From: UBA7446 sp965657545
GTDB taxonomy: Bacteria; Bacteroidota; Bacteroidia; Flavobacteriales; Flavobacteriaceae
Length of the DNA stretch: 64,000 bases
Direction: 5' to 3'
Assembly (NCBI GenBank): GCA_965657545.1
Contig: CBFHOG010000001.1
Coordinates: 185,540-249,539, forward strand
Part shown: in pieces, positions 43,539 through 52,450 of the stretch
Layout: each line of letters begins with the position of its first letter
Position numbering within the stretch: position 1 is the stretch's first letter
Program-made: the position numbers and the translations under genes
The notes under the pieces: generated by a model
The model's input: the letters and a program-made list of their open reading frames with translations, nothing else
Told to the model about the DNA's origin: nothing
The model's database searches: none

Positions 43539-44738
43539 TTATTTCATTTGATATAACCAGAGCGCTGGGTTTTGCGGTGTGGTATTTTGGAATAGACTAA
43601 ATTGTAAGGCAGTTTTGCCCGTGTCTTTATTGGTGAAAATTTGCCCAATGGCTTGTTTCGCACTAAGCTTATCGCCTTTTTTAACATAGACCTTACTCAG
43701 GTTTTTATAACTGGTAATATAATTCCCATGTTGCACAAGTACAATGGGATTACTCCCTTTAAATTGTACAATATTTAACACCTTTCCTTCAAACACGCTG
43801 CGTGCTTCGGCTCCTTCGGGTACGGAAAGCGTTACCCCATTACTTTTAATGGTGGTTGTGCGTACTACGGGGTGGCGTTGTGTGCCAAATTTTTGAATAA
43901 CAATCCCTTTTTCAACGGGCCATGGCAATCGCCCTTTGTTGGCAACAAAACTCGCAGCTAATGCTTTGGCTTCGGGGGTTAGTATAAAATTATTGGTTTT
44001 AGTACCCGCTTTTTTGTTCGATGCAGCAATAGCTTCTCTAATTAAGCGATTGATTTCTTTGTCAATAGCCGCTTGTTGCTGTTGTTTTTTCTTGATTTGA
44101 GATGCGTAGCTTTTTTCTTTCCGCTTAAGCTGTTGCATAAGTTTATTTTGTCGTGCACGCACGCTATCCAATGCTTTTTGTGCGTCTCTATTTTCGCGGA
44201 TTAATCGCTCTTTATCTTTTCGTTGCACTACCAAATCGTTGGTGTATTGCTGTAATGTTTTGGTTTTTTCGGCAATTTGTTCCCCTTGTTGCTTGCGGTA
44301 TGCGGCATACTGTTTCATATACGCCATACGTTTATATGCTTGCCAAAAACTTTCCGATGAAAGTAAAAACATCAATCGGTTTTGGGTAGATTGATTTTTA
44401 CGTGCTGCAACGACCATTTCAGCATAGTCTTTTTTGAGTTGTATCAATTCGGTGCGCAGCTTTTCTATATTGCGTAGATTAAGCGTAATTTCTTGATTTA
44501 GTCGATTAATTTGACGGTTGGTGAGTCGTATGAGCGCATCTTGTCGGTCCATTTTGAGTTGTACCGTTTCTACCTCGGTAAGTACATTGGCGCGCTTTTT
44601 TGCACTCGATTTTAACAGTGCATTGATTTGTACAATTTCTTGTTGCAAACGTTTTTTTTGGGCTTCAAGCGTTGCTTTTTTATCTTGAGCCAAACCCAAT
44701 ACCGGAATAAGCATCAAAATCCAAAGCCACTTTTTCAT
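43539..44738 (-). CDS. EnvC-like murein hydrolase activator (coiled coil plus M23 domain)
   Basis: Predicted periplasmic protein of 399 residues: signal peptide (about 1-17, MKKWLWILMLIPVLGLA), long coiled coil (about 20-245), and C-terminal M23/LytM domain (about 265-395). In EnvC the LytM domain is catalytically inactive and activates amidases during cell division. Here the zinc-ligand positions are also not intact: KFGTQRHPVVRTTTI replaces HxGxD and LQFSLFQN replaces HLHFE, fitting an activator. It overlaps the DUF4292 lipoprotein gene by four bases and ends the minus-strand unit that begins with dut. Confidence 0.86.
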   Translation of the reverse strand: MKKWLWILMLIPVLGLAQDKKATLEAQKKRLQQEIVQINALLKSSAKKRANVLTEVETVQLKMDRQDALIRLTNRQINRLNQEITLNLRNIEKLRTELIQLKKDYAEMVVAARKNQSTQNRLMFLLSSESFWQAYKRMAYMKQYAAYRKQQGEQIAEKTKTLQQYTNDLVVQRKDKERLIRENRDAQKALDSVRARQNKLMQQLKRKEKSYASQIKKKQQQQAAIDKEINRLIREAIAASNKKAGTKTNNFILTPEAKALAASFVANKGRLPWPVEKGIVIQKFGTQRHPVVRTTTIKSNGVTLSVPEGAEARSVFEGKVLNIVQFKGSNPIVLVQHGNYITSYKNLSKVYVKKGDKLSAKQAIGQIFTNKDTGKTALQFSLFQNTTPQNPALWLYQMK

Positions 44739-45496
44739 TGTATAAAAATGGGTTTATATCCGTCCGGAATAGCAAACGGCATATTAACATTACCATTAAG
44801 TTGTACCTGTTTCACATTTAGCGTGAGTGTTGTAGCACCATTCTCGCCAAAAAGAGTTGCACTTAATTGCTCTGGAATCCATTGCCCATCCATTTTTTTG
44901 TAGGCGTCGTACAACACACTAATGGTTGTCTTATTTTCTTTAAGGCGTTGTTCAGTAAGTCGAAATTCAGCATCAAAAATAAACTTCAATTCCACACCTC
45001 TTTTGCGTAAGCTAAATACATAAGCATTTTTAGCAAATGATAGTTTTGCACGCTTAAAAGCGCGTGCATCTACAGGTTTTGCAGTGAGTAGATTTTCGAT
45101 TATTTTATAATTAAGCGGAACACCCAACAGCTTTTTAAGTGCACGAAAATCTATTTGCGCATACTGCCGGTTTATTTTCTCATACCCCTGAAGTTGTTTG
45201 GGCGTAATAAAAACACGCGCTAGTGGCACGATGACACTTCCATTAATCCAGATACCTTCATCTTGTTTTAAGCGTGTGCTAACACTTATTTTTTGACGTT
45301 TTCCACTACGCTCAAGCACGGCTTGTCCGCGCCACTGTAAAGTTTTAAAATCGAGTGCGTTGGACGCAATTTTTTGTTGCACAATACGCGGTTTTATCGA
45401 ATTGTCAACGGTTGCAGAAGAGGGAGCAGTTAGGCTTAATGATTTACATCCCACTACTAAAACCAATCCAATAAAAAGTAGTGCAAGCTTTTTCAT
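44735..45496 (-). CDS. DUF4292 lipoprotein
   Basis: Predicted lipoprotein of 253 residues with a lipobox in LVLVVGCKS (Cys17). The rest is beta-rich and matches the DUF4292 pattern, including INGSVIVPLARVFITPKQLQGYEK and the long LolA/LolB-like strand set. The family resembles lipoprotein-carrier folds, so lipid or lipoprotein handling at the outer membrane is a reasonable but unproven role. It lies between the nucleotidyltransferase gene (three-base gap) and envC-like gene (four-base overlap), an arrangement I know from other flavobacteria. Confidence 0.82.
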   Translation of the reverse strand: MKKLALLFIGLVLVVGCKSLSLTAPSSATVDNSIKPRIVQQKIASNALDFKTLQWRGQAVLERSGKRQKISVSTRLKQDEGIWINGSVIVPLARVFITPKQLQGYEKINRQYAQIDFRALKKLLGVPLNYKIIENLLTAKPVDARAFKRAKLSFAKNAYVFSLRKRGVELKFIFDAEFRLTEQRLKENKTTISVLYDAYKKMDGQWIPEQLSATLFGENGATTLTLNVKQVQLNGNVNMPFAIPDGYKPIFIQ

Positions 45497-45499
45497 CTG

Positions 45500-46513
45500 C
45501 TATTTTAATTCCGAGTAATCGCCAATGCTTATGTGCGTAAATGCGCCATTGTAGCGCACGTGGTTGCCAATCATTGACTCTTTGAGTGTTGCATTTTCAA
45601 TGGCGCTATTCGATTGGATGATACTGTTTTCAATGGTGCTATCCGCAATTGTAGTGCCTCCACCAATTGACACATGCGGTCCCACGGTGCTGTTGGTTAG
45701 CGTTACACCGTCCGCAATGTAGCAAGGCGGAATAACGGTACTGTTGTTCAGGGTTATATCACCAACAAGTGGCTCCCCTTCAGCGGCAATAAAGTCCAGC
45801 ATTTTAGCATTGGTTTCTATGGTGACTTTTGGGTTCCCACAATCCATCCAAGCGGTTACTTCGCCAGGGACAAAGCGTTTTCCGTTTTGCATCATACGCA
45901 AAATACCATCGTTGATTTGATACTCGCCACCACGAGTAAGCCCTTCATCTAAAACGCTTTGAAGCGCATCTTTGAGTACTTCAATTTCCTTAAAATAATA
46001 AATCCCAATGACTGCCAAGTCCGAAACAAATTCGGTAGGTTTTTCGATGAGTGCATTAATTGCAGCTGTTTTGTCCAGTTGCACTACGCCAAACTGCTCA
46101 GGGTGTTCTACTTTTTTCACCCAAATAACGCTATCGGCGTCCGGGTCAAGGTTTAAATCTGCACGAATAAGCGTATCAGCATAGGCCACTACTGCCGGGC
46201 CAGAAAGCGAAGGTGCAGCACACATCACCGCATGGCCGGTGCCCAACGGGACATCTTGACGGTAAATACTTGTTTTAGCGCCTAGACTGTCGGAGAGTTC
46301 GGTTAGTGCTTCCACGACCTCATCCCCAAAAAAGGCAGGATCACCAAGGACATAGGCAATTTCCGTTACGGGTTCTGGGAGTACTTTTGCAATATCGCGA
46401 ACCAATCGATGTACAATGGGCATACCCGCTACGGGTACTAAAGGTTTAGGAACGGTTAGCGTATGCGGACGAAGGCGTGACCCTCGACCCGCCATAGGAA
46501 CAATGATTTTCAT
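45500..46513 (-). CDS. Sugar-phosphate nucleotidyltransferase
   Basis: Nucleotidyltransferase of 337 residues from MKIIVPMAGRGSRLRPHT. The GxGxRxxPxTxxxPKPLxPVxGxP signature occupies residues 9-31, and the C-terminal part (about 240-337) is a left-handed beta-helix made of hexapeptide-like repeats. Likely product is an NDP-sugar, such as UDP-glucose or dTDP-glucose class; the sugar is not determined. The frame is open to 46537 inside dut, but homologues begin at MKIIVPMAGRG, one base after the dut stop. Confidence 0.88.
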   Translation of the reverse strand: MKIIVPMAGRGSRLRPHTLTVPKPLVPVAGMPIVHRLVRDIAKVLPEPVTEIAYVLGDPAFFGDEVVEALTELSDSLGAKTSIYRQDVPLGTGHAVMCAAPSLSGPAVVAYADTLIRADLNLDPDADSVIWVKKVEHPEQFGVVQLDKTAAINALIEKPTEFVSDLAVIGIYYFKEIEVLKDALQSVLDEGLTRGGEYQINDGILRMMQNGKRFVPGEVTAWMDCGNPKVTIETNAKMLDFIAAEGEPLVGDITLNNSTVIPPCYIADGVTLTNSTVGPHVSIGGGTTIADSTIENSIIQSNSAIENATLKESMIGNHVRYNGAFTHISIGDYSELK

Positions 46514-46514
46514 A

Positions 46515-46949
46515 TTATGCGGTACCTGTACTGCCAAAACCGCCCGCTCCGCGTTCAGTTTCGGTTAGTGATTTAACTTGTTGCCAATCGGTGCGTTCGT
46601 GTTTGGCAATGACCAACTGTGCTATTCGATCACCACTATTGATGGTAAACGGCTCGTTGGACAAATTTATAAGGATAACGCCAATTTCGCCTCTATAGTC
46701 TGCATCGATAGTACCTGGGGAATTAAGAACCGTAATGCCTTTTTTGAGCGCCAAGCCGCTTCGTGGGCGCACTTGCGCTTCTACTCCCACTGGAAGCTCC
46801 ATAAAAAGCCCGGTTTTAATAAGCCCTCGCTCCATAGGTTGTAATGTTACGGGCGTATCCATGTGGGCACGGAGGTCCATACCTGCCGAAGCTAAGGTTT
46901 CATAACTGGGTAGTTCGTGTGGGGATTGGTTTACAATACGTATATTCAT
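46515..46949 (-). CDS. dut: dUTP diphosphatase
   Basis: Hydrolyses dUTP to dUMP, limiting uracil in DNA and feeding dTMP synthesis. The product is 144 residues from MNIRIVNQSPHELPSYE. Trimeric dUTPase motifs: AGMDLRAH, RSGLALKKG, the substrate-binding GTIDADYRGEIGVILIN with the catalytic Asp, DRIAQLVI and the C-terminal GAGGFGSTG arm. The upstream MIGAFLIFVH extension is rejected because a -7 element lies within it. The first gene of the unit dut-nucleotidyltransferase-DUF4292-envC-like. Confidence 0.95.
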   Translation of the reverse strand: MNIRIVNQSPHELPSYETLASAGMDLRAHMDTPVTLQPMERGLIKTGLFMELPVGVEAQVRPRSGLALKKGITVLNSPGTIDADYRGEIGVILINLSNEPFTINSGDRIAQLVIAKHERTDWQQVKSLTETERGAGGFGSTGTA

Positions 46950-46954
46950 ATGTA

Positions 46955-46962
46955 CAAAAATA
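46955..46962 (-). promoter_or_regulatory. -7 promoter element for dut unit
   Basis: On the minus strand TATTTTTG matches TAnnTTTG and ends six bases before the dut ATG at 46949, predicting an almost leaderless transcript. Confidence 0.5.
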
Positions 46963-47013
46963 AGAAAAGCCCCTATCACACCACAATTTTAAATGTTATA
47001 GCATAAAGGAGAT

Positions 47014-47121
47014 TTAGTTGCCCGCAAAAGGCGATCCAAAAATGCCTATAGCTAGCTCCATCCAAATAAGAACTAATAGAAGAATAAAAATAAATAGAAA
47101 AATGTTTCTTAAACGAAACAA
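47014..47121 (-). CDS. Candidate 35-residue membrane microprotein downstream of atpG
   Basis: A short open frame starts with TTG three bases after the atpG stop and ends with TAA. The translation is a basic start (LFRLRN), about 14 hydrophobic residues (IFLFIFILLLVLIW) and a tail MELAIGIFGSPFAGN, giving one transmembrane helix with positive residues on the N side. The next in-frame stop upstream is at 47140, so it cannot be long. No ATG precedes the helix and no clear ribosome site is seen, which lowers confidence. It fills most of the otherwise empty 46980-47123 gap. I do not recognise a named family, and no function can be given. Confidence 0.4.
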   Translation of the reverse strand: MFRLRNIFLFIFILLLVLIWMELAIGIFGSPFAGN

Positions 47122-47123
47122 GA

Positions 47124-47978
47124 TTACCCGTTTAACGCCTCAGCACCGCCAACAATCTCTAAGATTTCGTTGGTAATAGCCGCCTGACGCGCTTTGTTGT
47201 ACGTCAGTTTGAGTTGGTCACGCAGATCAGTAGCGTTATCGGTCGCTTTGTGCATGGCCGTCATACGTGCGCCGTGTTCACTGGCAAACGAATCGCGTAG
47301 CGCCTTAAACAATTGCATCTTTAATGCTTTTGGTAAAAGCGTATTAAAAATCTCTTCCTTTTCTGGCTCGTAGATATAATCCGTATCGCTTTGTGTTGCT
47401 GAAGCTTCAGCCACCAAAGGCAAAAACGGTTCAACGGTTACCAATTGCGTAGCTGCATTTTTAAATCGGTTATACACCAAATGCACTTCGTCGTACTGCT
47501 CGGCAACAAAACCGTCCATAAGTTCTTGTGCAAGATTGGCAGCATTTGCAAAGTTAAGGTCGTCAAATACGGCAACATTATGCCCTACCACATCAAACTC
47601 CTTGCTTAAAATATCATTCCCTTTTTTTCCAATGGTAAAAACGGTACTGTTTGTTTCCGAAGCAGCAGCACGCGCCTTTACTTCTTTGATGATATTGGAA
47701 TTAAATCCGCCACAAAGCCCACGATTCGACGTAATAGCAACGTAAAGCACACGCTTAACTTCTCGAGATTGTGTATATGGATTTTCATCACCGTCTTGGT
47801 CGGCACCACTAAGGTTTTGCAATAATTCGGTTAGTTTGGCAGCGTATGGGCGCATGGCCGTAATGGCGTCTTGTGCTTTTTTCAGCTTTGCCGCCGATAC
47901 CATTTTCATGGCACTGGTAATCTGCATCGTTGACGATACAGAACTAATCCTATTGCGTATTTCCTTGAGGTTTGCCAT
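47124..47978 (-). CDS. atpG: ATP synthase F1 gamma subunit
   Basis: Central rotor stalk of F1 ATP synthase, 284 residues. The N-terminus MANLKEIRNRISSVSSTMQITSAM matches the family, and the C-terminus carries RARQAA-type NKARQAAITNEILEIVGGA. The alpha-helical coiled coil that fills the alpha/beta ring is formed by these two ends. Four bases separate it from atpA. Gene order on the minus strand is atpB-E-F-H-A-G. Confidence 0.96.
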   Translation of the reverse strand: MANLKEIRNRISSVSSTMQITSAMKMVSAAKLKKAQDAITAMRPYAAKLTELLQNLSGADQDGDENPYTQSREVKRVLYVAITSNRGLCGGFNSNIIKEVKARAAASETNSTVFTIGKKGNDILSKEFDVVGHNVAVFDDLNFANAANLAQELMDGFVAEQYDEVHLVYNRFKNAATQLVTVEPFLPLVAEASATQSDTDYIYEPEKEEIFNTLLPKALKMQLFKALRDSFASEHGARMTAMHKATDNATDLRDQLKLTYNKARQAAITNEILEIVGGAEALNG

Positions 47979-47981
47979 GGC

Positions 47982-49559
47982 TTATGCGTATTGACCAGCT
48001 AAATCTGTTGCTACTTTAGTTAGCGTTTCGATTACCTCGTCTGTCAGTTTACCTGATTTTAATGTGTCTAACACATCGCGGTGTTTCGCATTTAGCAACT
48101 CCAAATAGCTTTGTTCAAATTCTTTCACTTTGTTTACAGGAACTTGACGGAGCAAGTTTTTAGATCCAGCAAAAATGATAGCGACTTGATCTTCAACGGC
48201 AAACGGATCGTTTTGCGCTTGCTTAAGAATCTCCACGTTGCGTTTTCCTTTTTCAATCACATTCATGGTAGCTGCATCGAGGTCAGAACCAAACTTGGCA
48301 AAGGCTTCCAATTCACGGAACTGCGCCTGATCAAGTTTTAGCGTACCAGCCACCTTTTTCATGGATTTAATCTGTGCCGACCCACCTACACGCGATACCG
48401 AAATACCTACGTTAATCGCTGGACGAACACCCGAGTTAAACAAATCGGATTCTAAGAAGATCTGTCCATCTGTAATCGAAATTACGTTTGTTGGAATATA
48501 AGCAGATACGTCACCTGCTTGTGTTTCAATAATAGGTAGCGCTGTTAACGAACCACCGCCTTTTACTTTTGATTTTAGTCCTTCCGGCAAATCGTTCATT
48601 TGTTTGGCAATGCCGTCATCAGCAATCACTTTTGCAGCACGTTCTAACAAGCGCGAGTGCAAATAGAAAACATCACCAGGATAAGCCTCACGTCCCGGTG
48701 GACGACGAAGCAATAAGGATACCTCGCGGTATGCCACGGCTTGTTTAGATAAATCATCATAAATAATCAACGCTGGACGACCTGTATCGCGGAAATATTC
48801 TCCTATAGCTGCTCCTGCAAACGGAGCATATACTTGCATTGGCGCAGGGTCAGAAGCATTTGCCGCAACAACAGTTGTGTATGCCATGGCGCCTTTTTCT
48901 TGAAGCGTATTTGCAATGGCTGCTACCGTAGAAGCTTTTTGGCCTATGGCCACATAGATACAATAAACAGGCTCGCCTGCATCGTAAAATTCTTTTTGGT
49001 TTAGGATGGTGTCAATACAGACGGTTGTTTTCCCTGTTTGGCGGTCACCAATAACCAACTCACGTTGTCCACGACCTACAGGAATCATCGCATCGATAGA
49101 TTTGATACCTGTTTGTAAAGGTTCGTTTACGGGTTGGCGGTAAATTACTCCTGGCGCTTTACGCTCTAATGGCATTTCTATCGTTTCGCCTTCAATTGGT
49201 CCTTTTCCATCAATTGGAACACCAAGTGTGTTAACTACACGTCCTACTACACCTTCACCAACATTAATCGACGCAATGCGTTGGGTGCGTTTTACGGTAT
49301 CGCCTTCTTTGATGCCTTTTGATGGGCCTAAAAGTACGACCCCAACATTGTCCTCTTCAAGGTTAAGGACAATGCCTTCAAGACCTGAATCAAAGGAAAC
49401 GAGTTCGCCGTATTGTGCATTGGCAAGCCCGTAAACACGAGCGATACCATCACCTACTTGTAGAACCGATCCCACTTCGTCTAAAGAGACGCTGCTGTCA
49501 AATCCTGTTAATTGCTGTTTTAATATCGCGGATACTTCCGCAGCTTTTACTTCTGCCAT
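47982..49559 (-). CDS. atpA: ATP synthase F1 alpha subunit
   Basis: Non-catalytic nucleotide-binding subunit of the F1 hexamer, 525 residues. The P-loop GDRQTGKT is at 171-178, and the signature PAINVGISVSRVGGSAQ block is present. The start overlaps the end of atpH by 13 bases. The beta subunit (atpD), its catalytic partner, is not in the window. Confidence 0.97.
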   Translation of the reverse strand: MAEVKAAEVSAILKQQLTGFDSSVSLDEVGSVLQVGDGIARVYGLANAQYGELVSFDSGLEGIVLNLEEDNVGVVLLGPSKGIKEGDTVKRTQRIASINVGEGVVGRVVNTLGVPIDGKGPIEGETIEMPLERKAPGVIYRQPVNEPLQTGIKSIDAMIPVGRGQRELVIGDRQTGKTTVCIDTILNQKEFYDAGEPVYCIYVAIGQKASTVAAIANTLQEKGAMAYTTVVAANASDPAPMQVYAPFAGAAIGEYFRDTGRPALIIYDDLSKQAVAYREVSLLLRRPPGREAYPGDVFYLHSRLLERAAKVIADDGIAKQMNDLPEGLKSKVKGGGSLTALPIIETQAGDVSAYIPTNVISITDGQIFLESDLFNSGVRPAINVGISVSRVGGSAQIKSMKKVAGTLKLDQAQFRELEAFAKFGSDLDAATMNVIEKGKRNVEILKQAQNDPFAVEDQVAIIFAGSKNLLRQVPVNKVKEFEQSYLELLNAKHRDVLDTLKSGKLTDEVIETLTKVATDLAGQYA

Positions 49560-50101
49560 GATATTGCGTTTGAACGTAAGTTTTGTTTTAATGTATTCAG
49601 TTGATGTGCCACACTAGCATTGAGCTGTATGTCATCAAGCCTAATGATAAACCCACCAATAATTTCTGGGTCAACTTTGTTGACGAGGGTCACTTTCTTG
49701 TCGGTAAGCGTAGCGACTTTCGCCAAAATTTCTTTTTCTAGGTCTGGGGAAATGGGCACCGCTGTTGTGGCTACAGCCTCAACAAGTCCCAAGTGCTCGT
49801 GGTATAGCTCCTTTACCTTTAGGGCGATACCATCAAGGTTGTGCGCTCGATTGTTTTCTGCTACTAAGCGTAATAGGTTTTTAGCGGCATCACTGCATTG
49901 TGCAAAAACGGCTTGAAGAGCATTGTGCTTTAAGTCAGTGCTTATCACAGGACTTTGCAAAACGGCTTCCAAGTCACGGTTGTTTTGTACGGTATCGTAC
50001 ACCACTTCCATGTCTTTGGCCAAAGCGTCCAATTGACCATCTTCAATGGCCTTTTGTACGGCTGCTTTCGCATATCGCAATGCTGCTCGAGTACCTATCA
50101 T
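49547..50101 (-). CDS. atpH: ATP synthase F1 delta subunit
   Basis: Joins F1 to the peripheral stalk. The product is 184 residues with the usual N-terminal helical domain (RAALRYAKAAVQKA at about 4-17) and a C-terminal domain containing DPEIIGGFIIRLDDIQLNAS. It overlaps atpF by four bases and atpA by 13 bases, so translation is probably coupled. Confidence 0.93.
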   Translation of the reverse strand: MIGTRAALRYAKAAVQKAIEDGQLDALAKDMEVVYDTVQNNRDLEAVLQSPVISTDLKHNALQAVFAQCSDAAKNLLRLVAENNRAHNLDGIALKVKELYHEHLGLVEAVATTAVPISPDLEKEILAKVATLTDKKVTLVNKVDPEIIGGFIIRLDDIQLNASVAHQLNTLKQNLRSNAISWQK

Positions 50102-50601
50102 GCTTTAAGATCTACCTCTTTAAGTAGTTTTTGAACCAATTCGGCTTGCTTTTTGTCTGATGAAAGTTGTTCTTTCGTCAAACTTTCAGCAATTTGAAGT
50201 GATAAATCAGCCACTTCGTTTTTAAGCGATGTAATGGCTATTTGTTTTTCACTTTCGATCGCTTCTTTGGCTTGCTTAAGAAGTTGCTCAGATTGTGCCT
50301 TTGCTTCTTCTTTGGCATCGTCAATCATTTTTTGACGAAGCTCTCGCGCTTCTTTAAGCAATCCGTCACGTTCTGCACGCGCTTCTTTTAAGATTCGCTG
50401 GTTGTCTGATTGAAGATTTTGCATCTCTTGACGCGCCTCTTCAGCCGACTCCATTGCGGAACGGATGCCTTCTTCTCTTTCGTTGATGGTGTTTAGGATG
50501 GGTTTCCATGCAAATTTGCGCAGCAATAAAATAAGTGCTGTCACAATAACAGTTTGCCATATAAACAAACCAAACGAAAATTCGCCTAATAATTTTTCCA
50601 T
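50098..50601 (-). CDS. atpF: ATP synthase F0 b subunit
   Basis: Peripheral-stalk subunit. From MEKLLGEFSFG the product is 167 residues with one N-terminal membrane helix (about 10-30, FSFGLFIWQTVIVTALILLL) and a long charged coiled coil. The longer frame to 50619 adds MLKYKR, which I leave out because homologues start near MEKL and the added residues would follow a short gap after atpE. It overlaps atpH by four bases. Confidence 0.92.
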   Translation of the reverse strand: MEKLLGEFSFGLFIWQTVIVTALILLLRKFAWKPILNTINEREEGIRSAMESAEEARQEMQNLQSDNQRILKEARAERDGLLKEARELRQKMIDDAKEEAKAQSEQLLKQAKEAIESEKQIAITSLKNEVADLSLQIAESLTKEQLSSDKKQAELVQKLLKEVDLKA

Positions 50602-50663
50602 ACGCTTATATTTCAGCAAGATAAACGGCAGCCTGGCTACCGTTTATCGTGTGATGTTATTGA

Positions 50664-50855
50664 TTATACAGCAAATAATGCAGCAAATCCGATCCCTTCA
50701 ATAAGAGCGGCTGCAATCAACATTGCTGTTTGAATTTTCCCGTATGCTTCTGGTTGACGAGCAATAGCCTCCATAGCAGAGCTACCGATTTTACCGATTC
50801 CCATACCAACGCCGATTACGACGAGTCCTGCACCTACGATTAATGGAATTTCCAT
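50664..50855 (-). CDS. atpE: ATP synthase F0 c subunit
   Basis: Proteolipid of the rotor ring, 63 residues, two membrane helices joined by the polar loop ARQPEAYGK (32-40). The essential carboxylate is Glu53 in AALIEGIGFAA. The residue after it is Gly rather than the Ser/Thr seen in sodium-binding rings, so a proton-driven enzyme is more likely, although ion specificity was not tested. Confidence 0.96.
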   Translation of the reverse strand: MEIPLIVGAGLVVIGVGMGIGKIGSSAMEAIARQPEAYGKIQTAMLIAAALIEGIGFAALFAV

Positions 50856-50885
50856 GTGTGTGTATTTAATTGTTAATAATTGTTT

Positions 50886-51962
50886 TTAATGCGCTTCATC
50901 ATGATGTTCTTCAACGGCAAACCCAAAATAGAGTGCCGATAACATGGTAAAAATATAAGCCTGTAATAAGGCTACTAATAATTCGATTATTGAAATAGCA
51001 AAAGCTAAAGCAAATGATAAACTTGTTCCTAACCAATTGTTAAAAATAAACATAAGCCCGATAAGACTCATCAATACAATGTGGCCTGCTTGCATGTTAG
51101 CATACAAACGAATAAGCAACGAAAAGGGCTTAATAATAACACCTAATAGTTCGATTGGAATAAGTGCTATTTTCATAAGCACAGGAACACCTGGCATCCA
51201 AAAAATGTGTGCCCAATAGTTTTTGTTTGCCGTAAGGTTGGTCAGTAAAAACGTAATCAGTGCCAATCCAAAAGTTACCGCGATATTTCCTGTGACGTTA
51301 ATTCCTAGCGGTGTAAGTCCTAGTAGGTTTAAAAACCATATAAAGAAAAACACGGTGAGCAAGAAGCTCATATATCGTCCGTGGTGCTTTTTACCAATAT
51401 TAGGAATGGCGATATCATCACGAACATATAAAATAATGGGTTCAAAAAATCGACCTATTCCAGCTGCAATATTGCCGTTTTTACTGTAAGAACGCGCCAA
51501 CGATCGGAATAAAAAGAACATTAATAAGGCCGTTAATAACATTGTCAATACACTTTTTGTGATGGACAAGTCTAATGGTTTTTCGTTTGTAGGGTGATGC
51601 GCTTCGTCATAGGTAATGGTTCCAGCGGCATCTGTTTTATAAATTTTTCCGTGATCGAGCTTGTAGAAATTACTTCCTTTTTGAACAACTGCTTTTCCAT
51701 GTTTAAACTTCGCAGAGGAGAAAATATGTAAGCCTTTATCCCATATTATAATGGGTAAACCAACATATCCTACATAATGTTTTTTACCATCTTCTTTGTA
51801 AGACCCTAAATAAAAGTCGTGCGAATCTTTTAAGTGGTGTTGGATGTAGGCTTTTATTTCGTCTTTGACAGAACCTTCTTTTTCCTTTTCTTTTAAAGGA
51901 GCGTTAGCAAAAGCGGTAGCTGCTAATAGAAGTGCAAAAAGGGCGGTAAAAATTCGTTTCAA
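50886..51962 (-). CDS. atpB: ATP synthase F0 a subunit
   Basis: Forms the ion half-channels next to the c ring. The product is 358 residues, longer than the typical 250-270. It has a signal-like N-terminus (MKRIFTALFALLLAATAFA) and a soluble extension to about residue 125 containing HFYLG/DFYLGSYKEDGKK and VGLPIIIWDKG, an extension common in Bacteroidota. The membrane part contains the essential Arg in RLYANMQAGH. The gene has its own promoter and opens the atpBEFHAG unit. Confidence 0.94.
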   Translation of the reverse strand: MKRIFTALFALLLAATAFANAPLKEKEKEGSVKDEIKAYIQHHLKDSHDFYLGSYKEDGKKHYVGYVGLPIIIWDKGLHIFSSAKFKHGKAVVQKGSNFYKLDHGKIYKTDAAGTITYDEAHHPTNEKPLDLSITKSVLTMLLTALLMFFLFRSLARSYSKNGNIAAGIGRFFEPIILYVRDDIAIPNIGKKHHGRYMSFLLTVFFFIWFLNLLGLTPLGINVTGNIAVTFGLALITFLLTNLTANKNYWAHIFWMPGVPVLMKIALIPIELLGVIIKPFSLLIRLYANMQAGHIVLMSLIGLMFIFNNWLGTSLSFALAFAISIIELLVALLQAYIFTMLSALYFGFAVEEHHDEAH

Positions 51963-52006
51963 ATGTTTTGAATTAGACGCAACTTGCTGTTGAGATTAAA
52001 ACGCTG

Positions 52007-52014
52007 CAAATGTA
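52007..52014 (-). promoter_or_regulatory. -7 promoter element for the atp operon
   Basis: On the minus strand TACATTTG matches TAnnTTTG exactly, 45 bases before the atpB ATG. The 92-base gap between the DUF6168-like gene and atpB otherwise holds no feature. Confidence 0.55.
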
Positions 52015-52054
52015 CACTTTTACCAATAAGAAAAAAAAGTAAATGGTATGAAAA

Positions 52055-52450
52055 TCACACAGAACTTTTGGGTGCTTGATTTAATATTTTGGACAATGTC
52101 GCAATTTCCCAAATGAGACAAATGGCATAGGGAATAAAAAGATGTAAAAACGCCTGTTTGGAATCTTGTAGAGCGGCTGATTCGTTTGCTAAGAAAAGCC
52201 CATAAAGCACACCAAACTTTATAAAACTACCCAACAGAAACACAAAACCCTCTACTTGTGATTTCATCCAATACGCAAATCGAATCATAGCATACCCAGC
52301 AATAGCCATGATAAAGTTAACTGCATAAAGTTGAACAAGGGTTGTTGTATTAAAAGCATAATTCAAATTTAGTATAGTGAATAAATGAACACTACCAATA
52401 ATAAGAACCAAGGCCATGAGTTGGCCTAAATGCCAAAGCGATTGCTTCAC
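52055..52450 (-). CDS. DUF6168-like small membrane protein
   Basis: Integral membrane protein of 131 residues with four predicted helices (about 8-25, 36-58, 68-88, 100-121). It most resembles the flavobacterial DUF6168 family, though I cannot verify that by search. Position next to AtpZ and the atp operon suggests a role in F0 assembly or as an AtpI-like factor, but this is inference. It overlaps the AtpZ gene by four bases. Confidence 0.72.
   Translation of the reverse strand: MKQSLWHLGQLMALVLIIGSVHLFTILNLNYAFNTTTLVQLYAVNFIMAIAGYAMIRFAYWMKSQVEGFVFLLGSFIKFGVLYGLFLANESAALQDSKQAFLHLFIPYAICLIWEIATLSKILNQAPKSSV

Noticed and set aside
50664..50855. Sodium-binding c ring of ATP synthase
   Set aside because: The residue after the essential Glu53 is Gly rather than Ser/Thr, so a proton ring is more likely.
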